A DNA stretch of 64,000 nucleotides, from assembly GCF_014268595.2 (NCBI RefSeq), contig NZ_CP077091.1, positions 1,572,501 to 1,636,500 on the forward strand, in the 5' to 3' direction. Positions 46,876 through 55,458 of this stretch are shown in pieces. The DNA is from Pseudomonas hamedanensis. Lineage in GTDB: Bacteria; Pseudomonadota; Gammaproteobacteria; Pseudomonadales; Pseudomonadaceae. The notes beneath the pieces were generated by a model that did not search any database, had not been told where the DNA came from, and saw nothing but the letters and a program-made list of their open reading frames with translations. Within the stretch, counting starts at the first letter, position 1; every line of letters begins with the position of its first letter. The translations under genes and the position numbers were made by a program.

Positions 46876-47661
46876 TCAATCCGGCAACTGCTCCACCACA
46901 ATCCCCAACCGCCGATAATCCTCCACACTCCCCGACCCCAGATGCAGCTCTGTAATCAGCCTGTGCAGACGCGTACACGGCGCCACCACAAACGGTTCCA
47001 CTGCGCCCAGCTTGTCCGCCGTGGTCACTGCAATCACCTGCGTCGCGCCGTTGAGCATCGCCTGTTTTATCGGCACTTCATCGAAATGCAGCGAGGTGAT
47101 CCCCACTTCAGGATGGATCGCACAAACCCCGGTAATAGCCAGATCAGCCTTGATGCCCGCCAGCAATCGCAGCGCCTCCTGACCGCTCGCCGACATCGAG
47201 TGTGGATTCAATTCCCCGCCGGCCAGAATCACTTTCACGCCTTTGTATTCGGACAGCGCAATCGCCGTCAACGGTGAAGCGGTCACGGCCGTGATGCGGA
47301 TTTCAGCGGGTAACGAGCGCGCCACCTGCAAGGTGGTCGAACCGGAATCGAACAGCACAATCTGCCCGTCCTTGATGTGCTGCGCCGCCAGTTGCGCCAG
47401 GCGCACTTTGACCTCGTCGGTCTCATCCAGGCGGGTGAAGTAATCCTTGCCGGAGTCCTTGGGTCGCGGCAACGCCCCGCCATGCACGCGCTGCACCAGT
47501 CCGGCGTTGTCCAGTTCGGCAAGGTCGCGGCGGATGGTGTCTTCGGACACCGCAAAATGCTGGCTCAGCTCGGAGGCCATGACCTTGCCGTCGCGCTCAA
47601 GCAGCAAAAGGATTTTCTGCCGACGCAGGGAAGGCAATTCGGCGATGGAATGATCGTGCAT
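46876..47661 (-). CDS. DeoR-family transcriptional regulator
   Basis: A 261-residue repressor. The N-terminal winged helix-turn-helix reads RRQKILLLLERDGKVMASEL and FAVSEDTIRRDLAELDNAGL (the DeoR signature). The C-terminal sugar-phosphate-isomerase-like sensor has DSGSTTLQVARSLP and SGQEALRLL. DeoR proteins usually sense a phosphorylated sugar; no sugar gene adjoins it. Convergent with the copy 1 oxidase gene, it may be unrelated to polyamine use. Confidence 0.93.
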   Translation of the reverse strand: MHDHSIAELPSLRRQKILLLLERDGKVMASELSQHFAVSEDTIRRDLAELDNAGLVQRVHGGALPRPKDSGKDYFTRLDETDEVKVRLAQLAAQHIKDGQIVLFDSGSTTLQVARSLPAEIRITAVTASPLTAIALSEYKGVKVILAGGELNPHSMSASGQEALRLLAGIKADLAITGVCAIHPEVGITSLHFDEVPIKQAMLNGATQVIAVTTADKLGAVEPFVVAPCTRLHRLITELHLGSGSVEDYRRLGIVVEQLPD

Positions 47662-47840
47662 GGTTATGCCTGTTTGTGCTTGTAGTTGCAGGTTTCGCTG
47701 AGACTAGCGAAAGCCTCAGGTAAATACAAACGCAGCGGCTATCAATGATTTTGATCATTGGAATCGACAAGGCGAATTTTTTCTTTGCGCTTCGCCTGTT
47801 CACAATGGCCTCACTCTTAAAGCCTCAGGATGAACAACTG

Positions 47841-47909
47841 ATGAATCTCAATTTCGCCTTCGCGTGCATGATCGTCGTGTCGTTCGCGATTGCCCTCGGC
47901 CACGCCTGA
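47841..47909 (+). CDS. Candidate 22-residue hydrophobic peptide
   Basis: ATG 47841, with AGGA ten bases before it, opens 22 codons ending in TGA. The peptide (MNLNFAFACMIVVSFAIALG and two more residues) is a single membrane-spanning stretch. It lies in the gap between the DeoR and LysR genes on the opposite strand. Small membrane proteins of this size exist, but no homologue is known to me. Confidence 0.35.
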   Translation: MNLNFAFACMIVVSFAIALGHA

Positions 47910-47916
47910 CAGCGCG

Positions 47917-48810
47917 TCAGACCGAGGCCAGCAATTGCTCACGCAACCATTTGTGCGCCGGATCGCGGTGCACACGTTCAGCCCAAAACATCGCCATTTC
48001 ATAGCCTGGTACTGACAACGGCGCATCGACTACTTGCAGCGCCGGATTGCCGCGCACCAGGCGTGACGGCAGCATCGCCACCAGATCGGTGCTGGCCAGC
48101 ACCGACATCGCCATCAGAAAGTGCGGTACCGACAGCACCACTTTGCGCGCCAGTCCGACCTCGGCCAGCGCCTTGTCGGTCACGCCGAAAAAGCCCCCGC
48201 CCTCGCGCGACACCAGCACATGTTCCAGCGCGCAGAACTGCTCGCGGCTGGGCGCTTGGGTCAATCCCGGATGGCCGATGCGCCCGGCCAGCACATAGTG
48301 TTCGGTGAACAGCGGCCGCCGATGCAGCTCCGGCGGCGCATCTTCGCTGATGTGCAGGGCCAGATCGAACACGCCCTGCTCGGCCTGCTTGACCATCTGC
48401 GCCGGCGTCAGATCTATGATCGCCAGCCGTGTGCCCGGCGCCTGTTCGCGCAAATGGCTGAGCGCCGGCAGCACGACGGTGGACTCGCCGTAGTCGGTCG
48501 CGGCGATTTTCCAACTGTGCGTCGCCTGCGCTGGGTCAAACGCACTGGCCGGCGCCACCGCCCTCTCCAACGCCTCCAACGCTTCACGCAGCGGCTCGCG
48601 CAATTCATCGGCGCGGGCTGTCGGGCGCATGCCTCTGGGGCCGGGCAATAACAGCGGATCATTGAAGATCTCGCGCAACCGCGCCAAATGCACGCTCACC
48701 GACGGCTGCGACAAGTGCAGGCGCTGCGCCGCGCGTGTGACGTTGTGCTCGACCAGCAGCACATCGAGCGTCAGCAGCAGATTGATATCCAGGCGTCTCA
48801 AATTATTCAT
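47917..48810 (-). CDS. LysR-family transcriptional regulator
   Basis: A 297-residue LysR regulator with a canonical helix-turn-helix (NVTRAAQRLHLSQPSVSVHLARLREIF, residues about 20-46) and a substrate-binding domain. It is divergent from the NAD(P)H:quinone oxidoreductase gene, the classic arrangement for a LysR regulator and its target. An in-frame ATG at 48834 would add eight residues; 48810 matches the usual NLRRLDINLLLTLDVLL start. Confidence 0.9.
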   Translation of the reverse strand: MNNLRRLDINLLLTLDVLLVEHNVTRAAQRLHLSQPSVSVHLARLREIFNDPLLLPGPRGMRPTARADELREPLREALEALERAVAPASAFDPAQATHSWKIAATDYGESTVVLPALSHLREQAPGTRLAIIDLTPAQMVKQAEQGVFDLALHISEDAPPELHRRPLFTEHYVLAGRIGHPGLTQAPSREQFCALEHVLVSREGGGFFGVTDKALAEVGLARKVVLSVPHFLMAMSVLASTDLVAMLPSRLVRGNPALQVVDAPLSVPGYEMAMFWAERVHRDPAHKWLREQLLASV

Positions 48811-48896
48811 GGCTATACCAGACATATCAGACATTCATTTCAAATATACCGGGCGAGCGCCGATCCTGCAGTCATCCAACTCAAGGAGCACGCGAC
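48811..48896. promoter_or_regulatory. Divergent promoter region, probable LysR operator
   Basis: The 86-bp gap between the LysR start and the quinone oxidoreductase start is AT-rich for this genome and contains short dyads around ATACCAGACATATCAG and a TTTCAAATATACC element. A LysR-binding site is expected here by arrangement, but the exact box is not certain. Confidence 0.4.
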
Positions 48897-49673
48897 ATGA
48901 ACGTATTACTGGTCTACGCCCACCCTGAATCGACTTCGCTCAACGGCTCACTGCGCGACTTCACCGTCCAGCGCCTGCAAGCCGCCGGCCACACCGTGCA
49001 GGTCTCCGACCTCTACGCGATGAAGTGGAAACCGGTGCTCGACGCCGACGACGCACCGCAGCGCGACCCATCGCAACCCTTCCACGCCTCGCTCGATTCC
49101 AAACGCGCCTACGCCGACGGCACCCAGGCCGCCGACATCGCCCGCGAGCAAGACAAACTGCTGTGGGCAGACGCGCTGATTCTGCAATTCCCGATGTGGT
49201 GGTTCAGCATGCCGGCGATTCTCAAAGGCTGGTTTGACCGCGTCTACGCTTACGGCTTTGCCTACGGCGTCGGCGAACACTCCGACAGCCGCTGGGGCGA
49301 GCGTTACGGCGAAGGCAAAATGAAGGGCAAACGGGCGATGCTGCTCGTCACGACCGGCGGCTGGGAATCGCATTACAGCCCACGCGGGATTAACGGGCCG
49401 ATGGATGATCTGCTGTTTCCGATCCAGCACGGGATTCTGTATTACCCGGGGTTTGAAGTGGTGCCGCCGTTCGTGGTGTATCGCACCAGTCGCATGGACG
49501 AAGCACGCTATGCCGAGACCACCGCTGAACTGGGGCTGCGCCTGGACGAATTGTGGAGTGCCCGGCCGATCGGGTTTCGGCAACAGAATGGCGGGGAGTA
49601 TGAGATTCCGGCGTTGACGTTGAAGGATGACATAGCACCGGACCTGGAAGGCTTTTCAGCGCACATCCGCTGA
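48897..49673 (+). CDS. NAD(P)H dehydrogenase (quinone), MdaB/KefF type
   Basis: A 258-residue flavodoxin-like protein. MNVLLVYAHPESTSLNGSL gives the FAD/FMN phosphate loop, LILQFPMWWFSMPAILKGWF is the strongly conserved family block, and VTTGG the later one. It reduces quinones by two electrons and so guards against redox cycling. AAGGAG precedes ATG 48897. It is divergent from a LysR regulator that probably controls it. Confidence 0.92.
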   Translation: MNVLLVYAHPESTSLNGSLRDFTVQRLQAAGHTVQVSDLYAMKWKPVLDADDAPQRDPSQPFHASLDSKRAYADGTQAADIAREQDKLLWADALILQFPMWWFSMPAILKGWFDRVYAYGFAYGVGEHSDSRWGERYGEGKMKGKRAMLLVTTGGWESHYSPRGINGPMDDLLFPIQHGILYYPGFEVVPPFVVYRTSRMDEARYAETTAELGLRLDELWSARPIGFRQQNGGEYEIPALTLKDDIAPDLEGFSAHIR

Positions 49674-49686
49674 AGAACACCACTTC

Positions 49687-49849
49687 TGTGGCAAGGGAGC
49701 TTGCTCCCGCTGAAGCGAACACCGCTTCTGTGGCGAGGGAGCTTGCTCCCGCTCGGCGACGCAGTCGTCGCAAATCCTGCCACCGAGTATCGACGTATCA
49801 GGATTTGGGGCCGCTTCGCAGCCCAGCGGGAGCAAGCTCCCTCGCCACA
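49687..49849. repeat. Triple type C REP cluster
   Basis: Two direct copies (49687 and 49729) and one inverted copy (ending 49849) of the GTGGCGAGGGAGCTTGCTCC family. It separates the convergent quinone oxidoreductase and AbrB-type genes. Confidence 0.88.
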
Positions 49850-49851
49850 AA

Positions 49852-50871
49852 TCAGACTTCTTCGCGCACCCGCCGCATCTGTACCCACAACGCCGGGGCA
49901 AAATGCAGCAACACCATCCGGCTCAGATGATGCGTCAGGATAAACACCACGTTCAGCCCACCCCCAAACGCGACAATCGCAATCGTCTCGATCGCGCCCG
50001 GCATGTACGCCAGCCACAGCGACAGCGGATCACTGCCCAGCCAGCGCGCTGCGACTTCGGCAAATACCGCTGCGACGACAATCATCAAACCTACCGAGAC
50101 GAAAGCTGTGCGGCCATGTCGCGCCAGTTCCGCGATGCCGAGTCCCTGAAACCGTGCGCCTATGCGCACGCCGAGAATCAGTGCGGCCAGATTCAGGCTC
50201 CACTCCGGCATGTGAAAGCCATGCAGCCATCCCGACTTCACAAACACAGCGGTGACGAGAATTGCGGTGAGCATGAACGGCGCCGGGACGCCGATTGCCA
50301 GCAGCAGGCGTCCGAGCAATACGCTCAAAGCAATGACCGAGAACGCGGTCAGCGCCATGCCTGTGGTCAGTGGGTCGTTGGCGACCTCGGCCGCCGCTGT
50401 GTGTCCGGGGATCAGCAAACTCACCAGCACGGTGATCAACAGCAGCCGCATCAGGTGCACGATGATGACTTTGCTTGAGGCCTTTTCCGACTCAAGCAAA
50501 TCGAACACTGCGGCCAATGCGCCGGGATAAACCGCCAGCAGTGCGTCGGTGCGATTCCAGCCGGCGCCACGTGTGAGCCACCATCCGGCCAACGCGATCT
50601 GTACAGTCAGGCAGATCAGCAGCACGCCAAGGCTGGGCAACATCGTTGAGGCCGTTTCGCTGTGCCAGGCGCCGAACATCAGCCCGGTGGCGATGCCCAG
50701 TGTGACCTGAATGTAGCCCAGCCCATAAGGGGTTGCCGGGGCGATGCCGGTCTTACTGGCGAACAACGCGGTAACGACAATCGAGCCCAACAGCAGGCCG
50801 TGGGGTACGCCTTCGAACTGCAACAACGCGCCGAAAGCGGCAGCAATCAACAAACACAAAACGGATTTCAT
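49852..50871 (-). CDS. AbrB-family (PF05145) membrane protein
   Basis: A 339-residue polytopic inner-membrane protein with about ten hydrophobic segments and an internal two-fold repeat typical of the family once called putative ammonia monooxygenase. Blocks such as AVYPGALAAVFDLL and AYMPGAIETIAIVAFGGG are the two half-repeat signatures (PG motifs). Its transport substrate is unknown. AAGG precedes ATG 50871. Confidence 0.88.
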   Translation of the reverse strand: MKSVLCLLIAAAFGALLQFEGVPHGLLLGSIVVTALFASKTGIAPATPYGLGYIQVTLGIATGLMFGAWHSETASTMLPSLGVLLICLTVQIALAGWWLTRGAGWNRTDALLAVYPGALAAVFDLLESEKASSKVIIVHLMRLLLITVLVSLLIPGHTAAAEVANDPLTTGMALTAFSVIALSVLLGRLLLAIGVPAPFMLTAILVTAVFVKSGWLHGFHMPEWSLNLAALILGVRIGARFQGLGIAELARHGRTAFVSVGLMIVVAAVFAEVAARWLGSDPLSLWLAYMPGAIETIAIVAFGGGLNVVFILTHHLSRMVLLHFAPALWVQMRRVREEV

Positions 50872-50912
50872 AGTCGCCTTCCTAGCTATTCAACTGACAC
50901 ACCCCTATCCAT

Positions 50913-51000
50913 TGTGGGAGCGAGCCTGCTCGCGAAAGCGTCTCACCAGTCACTGATGAATAACTGATCTGCCGCATTCGCGAGCAGGCTCGCTCCCACA
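50913..51000. repeat. REPIN, type B
   Basis: Perfect GTGGGAGCGAGCCTGCTCGC arms in inverted order, about 38 bases apart, lie between the AbrB-type gene and the HD hydrolase gene. Confidence 0.92.
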
Positions 51001-51016
51001 GGGAACCCCGCACGCC

Positions 51017-51439
51017 TTACATACGCAACCGCGCCATCGCCCGCCGATATTTCTCGACCCGCTCCAGATCCTCCCAGCTCGGCGAGGCGATCCGCGAGAG
51101 ATCGCTGTTCTCTTCCAGATCCGCCAGCTTCACCACCCGCCCGATCGCGTTCTGCGCGGCGCGGTCGACAAAATCGTCGTAAGACTCGCCGGGCGCCTTG
51201 GTCACCGATGCGATGGCCGTCAGCACCTCTTCGCTGAAACCTTCCCGGCGCAAGTCATCGAGATTGACGCCGCAATCCTCGACCACATCGTGCAGCACGG
51301 CGACGATGCGTTCTTCCAGCGTGGCCATGCGCATCATGACTTTCAGCGGATGCAGAATGTACGGCGCGCCGCCCTTGTCCACTTGCCCGGCATGGGCCGT
51401 GGCGGCAATGGCGATGGCGCGTTCGAGGGTTTGAACCAT
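51017..51439 (-). CDS. Small HD-domain hydrolase, RelA/SpoT-like (MESH1 type)
   Basis: A 140-residue single-domain protein. The order HAGQ, GAPYILHP, VLHDVVED and VTK is that of the (p)ppGpp hydrolase half of SpoT and of stand-alone MESH1-like small alarmone hydrolases; the HD pair is in LHDVVED. It lacks any synthetase part. Alarmone or NADPH hydrolysis is possible but not proven by sequence. GGAG precedes ATG 51439. Confidence 0.83.
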   Translation of the reverse strand: MVQTLERAIAIAATAHAGQVDKGGAPYILHPLKVMMRMATLEERIVAVLHDVVEDCGVNLDDLRREGFSEEVLTAIASVTKAPGESYDDFVDRAAQNAIGRVVKLADLEENSDLSRIASPSWEDLERVEKYRRAMARLRM

Positions 51440-51455
51440 GGGAATTCTCCGGGGT

Positions 51456-51845
51456 TTAGATGCCGTAGCGGCCGCCGACGCGGATGTTGCGCTTGAACCA
51501 GTGGCCGATGGCTTTCAGGCGTCCAACGGGCTTGTTTGGTTGCTGATGGCGCTGGAGGATCAAAGCCACCAGCGTGGCCTGATCGGCCTGCGGATGGGCA
51601 TCGATCAACTCGGCCACCCAGGCGCAATCGGCCTTCTTCAAGTGTTCGCGCCATTCGCCGGGCCAGGCGTCGAGTTCATCGCGCGCCAAAAACCGCGCAC
51701 CGCCGTGCTCCATGTGCCCGCCGCCCATGGACTGCTCAAAGCAAAACGGCGTGTCCGGCTGGCCTGGATCGATATGGAACAGGTAGATATCGTGGAAGGG
51801 CTGTTGTGAGCTGGGCGCATTGTTGCGGCGGCCGATTTCGATCAT
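51456..51845 (-). CDS. Hypothetical protein
   Basis: A 129-residue soluble protein with a basic C-terminus and a conserved-looking core (FHDIYLFHIDPGQPD, SMGGGHMEHGGARFL). It ends 16 bp before the HD hydrolase start and is on the same strand, so the two are probably co-transcribed. I do not recognise the family. The frame continues upstream to 51995, but that extension overlaps the promoter of the opposite gene. Confidence 0.7.
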   Translation of the reverse strand: MIEIGRRNNAPSSQQPFHDIYLFHIDPGQPDTPFCFEQSMGGGHMEHGGARFLARDELDAWPGEWREHLKKADCAWVAELIDAHPQADQATLVALILQRHQQPNKPVGRLKAIGHWFKRNIRVGGRYGI

Positions 51846-52012
51846 GACGATGTTCCAATCCGTGGGGCGCTGAAGGTGTCCGATTGTTTTGCAGTGTACG
51901 CGAACGGCGCCGCCTGGAAACCCGATTGAACCTGGCGCGCCACCGCGATCTCGAAAGCAGACAAGCGCCCAGTCACCGATCAGACGCGGCGCCATTGGAG
52001 AGGAAACTGCCG

Positions 52013-52444
52013 ATGAACACCCGACTGCTGCTCCTGATCGCCGCGTTTTGCGTTATTCCCACCTGCGTCATGGCCGAAGGCTGCGACGTCCAGACCCGCT
52101 CCTCCAGCGCCTCGGTGCCGGCTGTGGAAACCCACAGTTGCTACGAGTACGAAGGCGTGCCCGTAGACTCGATCAACTGGTCGTGCAGCAACGAAACCAA
52201 AGACACCCTCAATGCGACCAAGAAAAAAGTCGAACGCTGCGACGATCACTACCAGGCCACCTGCACTGCCCGCCTCACCCAGGAATCCCTGGCCAACCCG
52301 CACTCGACCAGCAAAGACAAAAGCGCCAAACCGCTGAACCTGCCTGACAACGCGCATGTGACCACGTACTACTACGACGCCGAACATTTGGCTCAGGCCA
52401 GGATTGATTGTGAAAACGGTGGCGGACAGTGGAAGGCGAAGTGA
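52013..52444 (+). CDS. Secreted cysteine-containing hypothetical protein
   Basis: A 143-residue protein with a Sec signal peptide (RLLLLIAAFCVIPTCVMA) and at least seven cysteines in the mature part, suggesting disulphides in the periplasm. GGAGAGGAAA precedes ATG 52013. No family recognised. It is divergent from the 129-residue hypothetical gene. Confidence 0.72.
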   Translation: MNTRLLLLIAAFCVIPTCVMAEGCDVQTRSSSASVPAVETHSCYEYEGVPVDSINWSCSNETKDTLNATKKKVERCDDHYQATCTARLTQESLANPHSTSKDKSAKPLNLPDNAHVTTYYYDAEHLAQARIDCENGGGQWKAK

Positions 52445-52789
52445 TCGCCGAGTGGATGTTTGCGCAGGACTGAAACCCCGGCTGACCGCGTTGGGATTCT
52501 GAAAGATTCGTAGGAAAACACACTGAGTGTCGAGGGAGCTTGCTCCCACTGGGCTACGAAGCAGTCCCGGAGTGGGCTAATCCCTTTCATCAGCGAGCGT
52601 GCGATTGTCGGATTACGCCGCCTGCGTCGCCAAACGGGGCGGTATTTTTCGTCTGCGCGGCGGGTTTTACGTCCTACAGGCCGGTTGCGACAAGCGAAAA
52701 CGCGACCTACAGTGAGCCGCCGCTGACCGCTGTCACCCTATGGATCGCAGCAAACGGAAGGTGTTGCTTACCGATGAAAGGACCCGCTA
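52445..52789. other. Leader/spacer with one type C REP
   Basis: The 345 bases between the secreted protein and the next small gene hold a lone type C REP (52528-52564) and a G+C-rich leader with two direct CCTACAG copies (52671 and 52710 regions). No gene is supported. A long untranslated leader for the small downstream gene is possible. Confidence 0.5.
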
Positions 52790-53071
52790 ATGGCCGTACA
52801 TAAACCGCTTCACCATTACGCCCACATGTCCCACCCCGCCACCGAACGCCCCGTGCTGCTCATCGACGCCGACGCCCCGTTGCGCGATCTCCACGCCTGC
52901 CTTGCCGAGCGCCTCAACGCCGTCCTCAAATACCTCGACCTGATCGCCTGCACCAGCCTGCCAGACTATGCCGAAAACGACATTAATACCGTGACCAATA
53001 TCGCCCGGATCATGGTGCAGGACGTCAGTGATGTGTTTCGGGTGATTGAGCGGCGGGGGCTTGCCGATTAG
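52790..53071 (+). CDS. Small helical hypothetical protein
   Basis: A 93-residue cytosolic protein with two amphipathic helices (LRDLHACLAERLNAVLKYL and TNIARIMVQDVSDVFRVIE). It resembles in layout the DUF3077/DUF6124 class of Pseudomonas small proteins, without firm family assignment. AAGGA precedes ATG 52790. A terminator follows 13 bases after the stop. Confidence 0.65.
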   Translation: MAVHKPLHHYAHMSHPATERPVLLIDADAPLRDLHACLAERLNAVLKYLDLIACTSLPDYAENDINTVTNIARIMVQDVSDVFRVIERRGLAD

Positions 53072-53083
53072 TGAGTCAAAACG

Positions 53084-53109
53084 AAGAAACCGCGATTACG
53101 CGGTTTCTT
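53084..53109. terminator. Bidirectional rho-independent terminator
   Basis: AAGAAACCGCG and CGCGGTTTCTT form a perfect 11-bp stem around ATTA. It separates the small plus-strand gene from the convergent PauR-like gene and could serve both. Confidence 0.85.
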
Positions 53110-53158
53110 AGGGTTCGCCAATTTGCGAAAACGGCGGAAGGAATCCAACAGCTTCGCT

Positions 53159-53707
53159 TTAAAAGTTCGCCGGCGTATTCGCGCTGATAATCTCAGCCTC
53201 ATCCGCGCCAATATTGCGAAACTTGTGCGGCAGCGTCGTCGGGAAGTAATAGCCATCCCCGGCATTCAACACACTCACCTGCCCGTCTACTGTCAGCTCC
53301 ACGGTGCCACGGGTGACCAGTCCGCACTCTTCGCCTTCAGCATGCACGATCGGCTCTTCGCCGGAGCTTGCGCCCGGTGCGTATTGCTCGCGCAGCAGGC
53401 GCATCTGCCGGCTGGGGACGGAGGCGCCGATCAGCAGCAGGCGCAGGCCGTGGCGGCCGAGGTCGGGTTGTTCGTTGGCGCGGAAGACGTATTGGTGCTC
53501 GCGCGGGGGCTGGTCGAAGGTGAAAAAGTCGGCCAGGGACATCGGTATGCCTTCGAGCAGCTTTTTCAGCGAGCTGACCGAGGGGCTGACGCGGTTCTGT
53601 TCGATCAGCGAGATGGTGGCGTTGGTCACGCCGCTACGCCGGGCGAGCTCGCGCTGGGAGAGTTTGTAGCTTTCGCGTACTAGTTTGAGTCGAGAACCCG
53701 TATCCAT
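53159..53707 (-). CDS. pauR: XRE-cupin transcriptional regulator, PauR/PuuR type
   Basis: A 182-residue repressor: helix-turn-helix at residues about 4-58 (LSQRELARRSGVTNATISLIEQ) and a cupin domain at about 105-180 (VHAEGEECGLVTRGTVELTVDG, AGDGYYFPTTLPHKFRN). PuuR in E. coli and PauR in P. aeruginosa repress gamma-glutamyl-polyamine genes and respond to polyamines. Adjacent polyamine genes on the same strand support this role. ATG at 53707. Confidence 0.9.
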   Translation of the reverse strand: MDTGSRLKLVRESYKLSQRELARRSGVTNATISLIEQNRVSPSVSSLKKLLEGIPMSLADFFTFDQPPREHQYVFRANEQPDLGRHGLRLLLIGASVPSRQMRLLREQYAPGASSGEEPIVHAEGEECGLVTRGTVELTVDGQVSVLNAGDGYYFPTTLPHKFRNIGADEAEIISANTPANF

Positions 53708-54125
53708 GACAGCCTTATGTAAGAACGACTTAAGGGCGATGGGGGTGGGTGGCGGGTGCCGCGCAGGTCGCGCGGATCACGTTGCTCCCGTGTCCCGGAA
53801 CCGTGAAAGGCGGCTATTAAATCACGTTTGCAGGTGTTGCTCAGCAGGTTCGATGGATGGTTGGGCAAAAGTCATTTTTGCCTTGGTAATCCGGACCTGT
53901 AGGAGTGAGCCTGCTCGCGATGGCGGTGTGTCAGACGAGAAGATGTCACAGACATACCGCTATCGCGAGCAGGCTCACTCCTACAGTGGGATTTTGGTGT
54001 GGCAGGAAGTATTTCGGTGGCTGGACTGGCCTCTTCGCGAGCAGGCTCGCTCCCACTATGGATATCAGTGCGCTTGCCAAAGTGAAAAACCGGCGGGGCT
54101 TTTGGGCCGCCGCCGGGGAGGTAAC
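53708..54125. other. Intergenic region with REPIN and a lone REP
   Basis: The 418 bases between pauR and the copy 2 oxidase contain a type A REPIN (53897-53986) and a single type B REP (54031-54057). The first 180 bases after the pauR start probably hold its promoter. No gene is seen. Confidence 0.7.
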
Positions 54126-55409
54126 TTAGACGCCGAAACGGTCGCGCAGGGAGTAATAGACGGCGCCAAGGGCGGTCAGCGGTGCGGAGAAGGTGCGGCC
54201 GCCGAGCATCGGCATGTGCGGCAGGGAGGCGAAGGCGTTGAAGCGTTCGGCGTCGCCGCGAATCATTTCCGAGATCAGTTTGCCGGCCAGGTGCGAGCAG
54301 GTGACGCCGTGACCGCTGTAGCCCTGCATGTAATAGGCGTTTTTCTCGATGCGGCCAAATTGCGGCATGCGTGACATGGTCAGCAGGAAGTTGCCGGTCC
54401 AGCGGTAGTCGATTTTCACGTCCTTGAGTTGCGGGAAGGTCTTGAGGATCTTCGGGCGAATCAGTTGCTCGATGTCGTCCGGTTCCCGTGCGCCGTAGAC
54501 CACGCCGCCGCCGTAGAGCAAGCGGTTATCGGCGGTGAGGCGGTAGTAATCGAGCAGATAATTGCAGTCTTCCACGCAATAATTGTTGGTGATCAGGCCG
54601 CGCGCCTGCTGCTCGGTCAGCGGTTCGGTGACGACAATCTGCGAGCCGCACGGCATGCTTTTCGCGGTGACACGGTTATCCAGACCTTGCGGCAGATACG
54701 CATTGCCGGCGATCAGCAGGTATTTGGCGCGCACCAGACCTTTGCCGGTGCGCACGGTGATCGGCTCGCCGTAGGTGATTTCCACCGCCGCCGATTGCTC
54801 GTAGATCTTGCCGCCCAGGCGCACGATCGCAGCCGCTTCACCGAGCGCCAGGTTCAGTGGATGAATATGGCCGCCCTGCATATCCAGCAGCCCACCCACG
54901 TAAGCATCGGAGCCGACTTCGCGACGAATGTCGGCTGCGTCGAGCATCTTCAGATTGCGGTTGCCGTAGCGCTCCCAGTTGCGCTTCTGCTCAGCGAGGC
55001 CGTTGAGCTGTTTCTTGTTCATCGCCGCGAAAATACCGCCCGGGCGGTAGTCGCACTTGATGTCGTAATCCTTGATACGCGAACGGATGATGTCGGCGCC
55101 TTCGAAAATCATGCTGCCGAGGATTTCTGCGGTCTTGTCACCGTAACGCTCTTCAATCACATCGACGTCACGGCTGTAGGAGTTGACCAGTTGGCCGCCG
55201 TTGCGACCGCTGGCGCCGTAGCCGACTTTCGCCGCTTCGAGCACCGTGACTTTGTAGCCGGCCTCGCTGAGGAACAGCGCCGAGGACAGACCGGTATAGC
55301 CCGCGCCGATGATGCAGACATCGCAGTCCACCGCCTCTTCAAGCACCGGGAAGTCGATGACTTCGTTGCGGGTGGCGGCGTAGTAGCTGTTGACGTGTTG
55401 TTGTTTCAT
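54126..55409 (-). CDS. pauB: FAD-dependent gamma-glutamylpolyamine oxidase, copy 2
   Basis: A 427-residue DAO-fold oxidase of the PuuB/PauB group, with CIIGAGYTGLSSALFLSEAG for FAD, GYGASGRNGGQLVNS, and YMQGYSGHGVTCSHLAGK at the C-terminus. It oxidises gamma-glutamyl-polyamine to the aldehyde passed to the adjacent dehydrogenase. GGAGA precedes ATG 55409. It is clearly paralogous to the gene at 45478-46761. Confidence 0.92.
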   Translation of the reverse strand: MKQQHVNSYYAATRNEVIDFPVLEEAVDCDVCIIGAGYTGLSSALFLSEAGYKVTVLEAAKVGYGASGRNGGQLVNSYSRDVDVIEERYGDKTAEILGSMIFEGADIIRSRIKDYDIKCDYRPGGIFAAMNKKQLNGLAEQKRNWERYGNRNLKMLDAADIRREVGSDAYVGGLLDMQGGHIHPLNLALGEAAAIVRLGGKIYEQSAAVEITYGEPITVRTGKGLVRAKYLLIAGNAYLPQGLDNRVTAKSMPCGSQIVVTEPLTEQQARGLITNNYCVEDCNYLLDYYRLTADNRLLYGGGVVYGAREPDDIEQLIRPKILKTFPQLKDVKIDYRWTGNFLLTMSRMPQFGRIEKNAYYMQGYSGHGVTCSHLAGKLISEMIRGDAERFNAFASLPHMPMLGGRTFSAPLTALGAVYYSLRDRFGV

Positions 55410-55458
55410 ACGATTCTCCGATGGCCGCCAGACGCTGGCGACCGCCGCTGTTAAAGAA

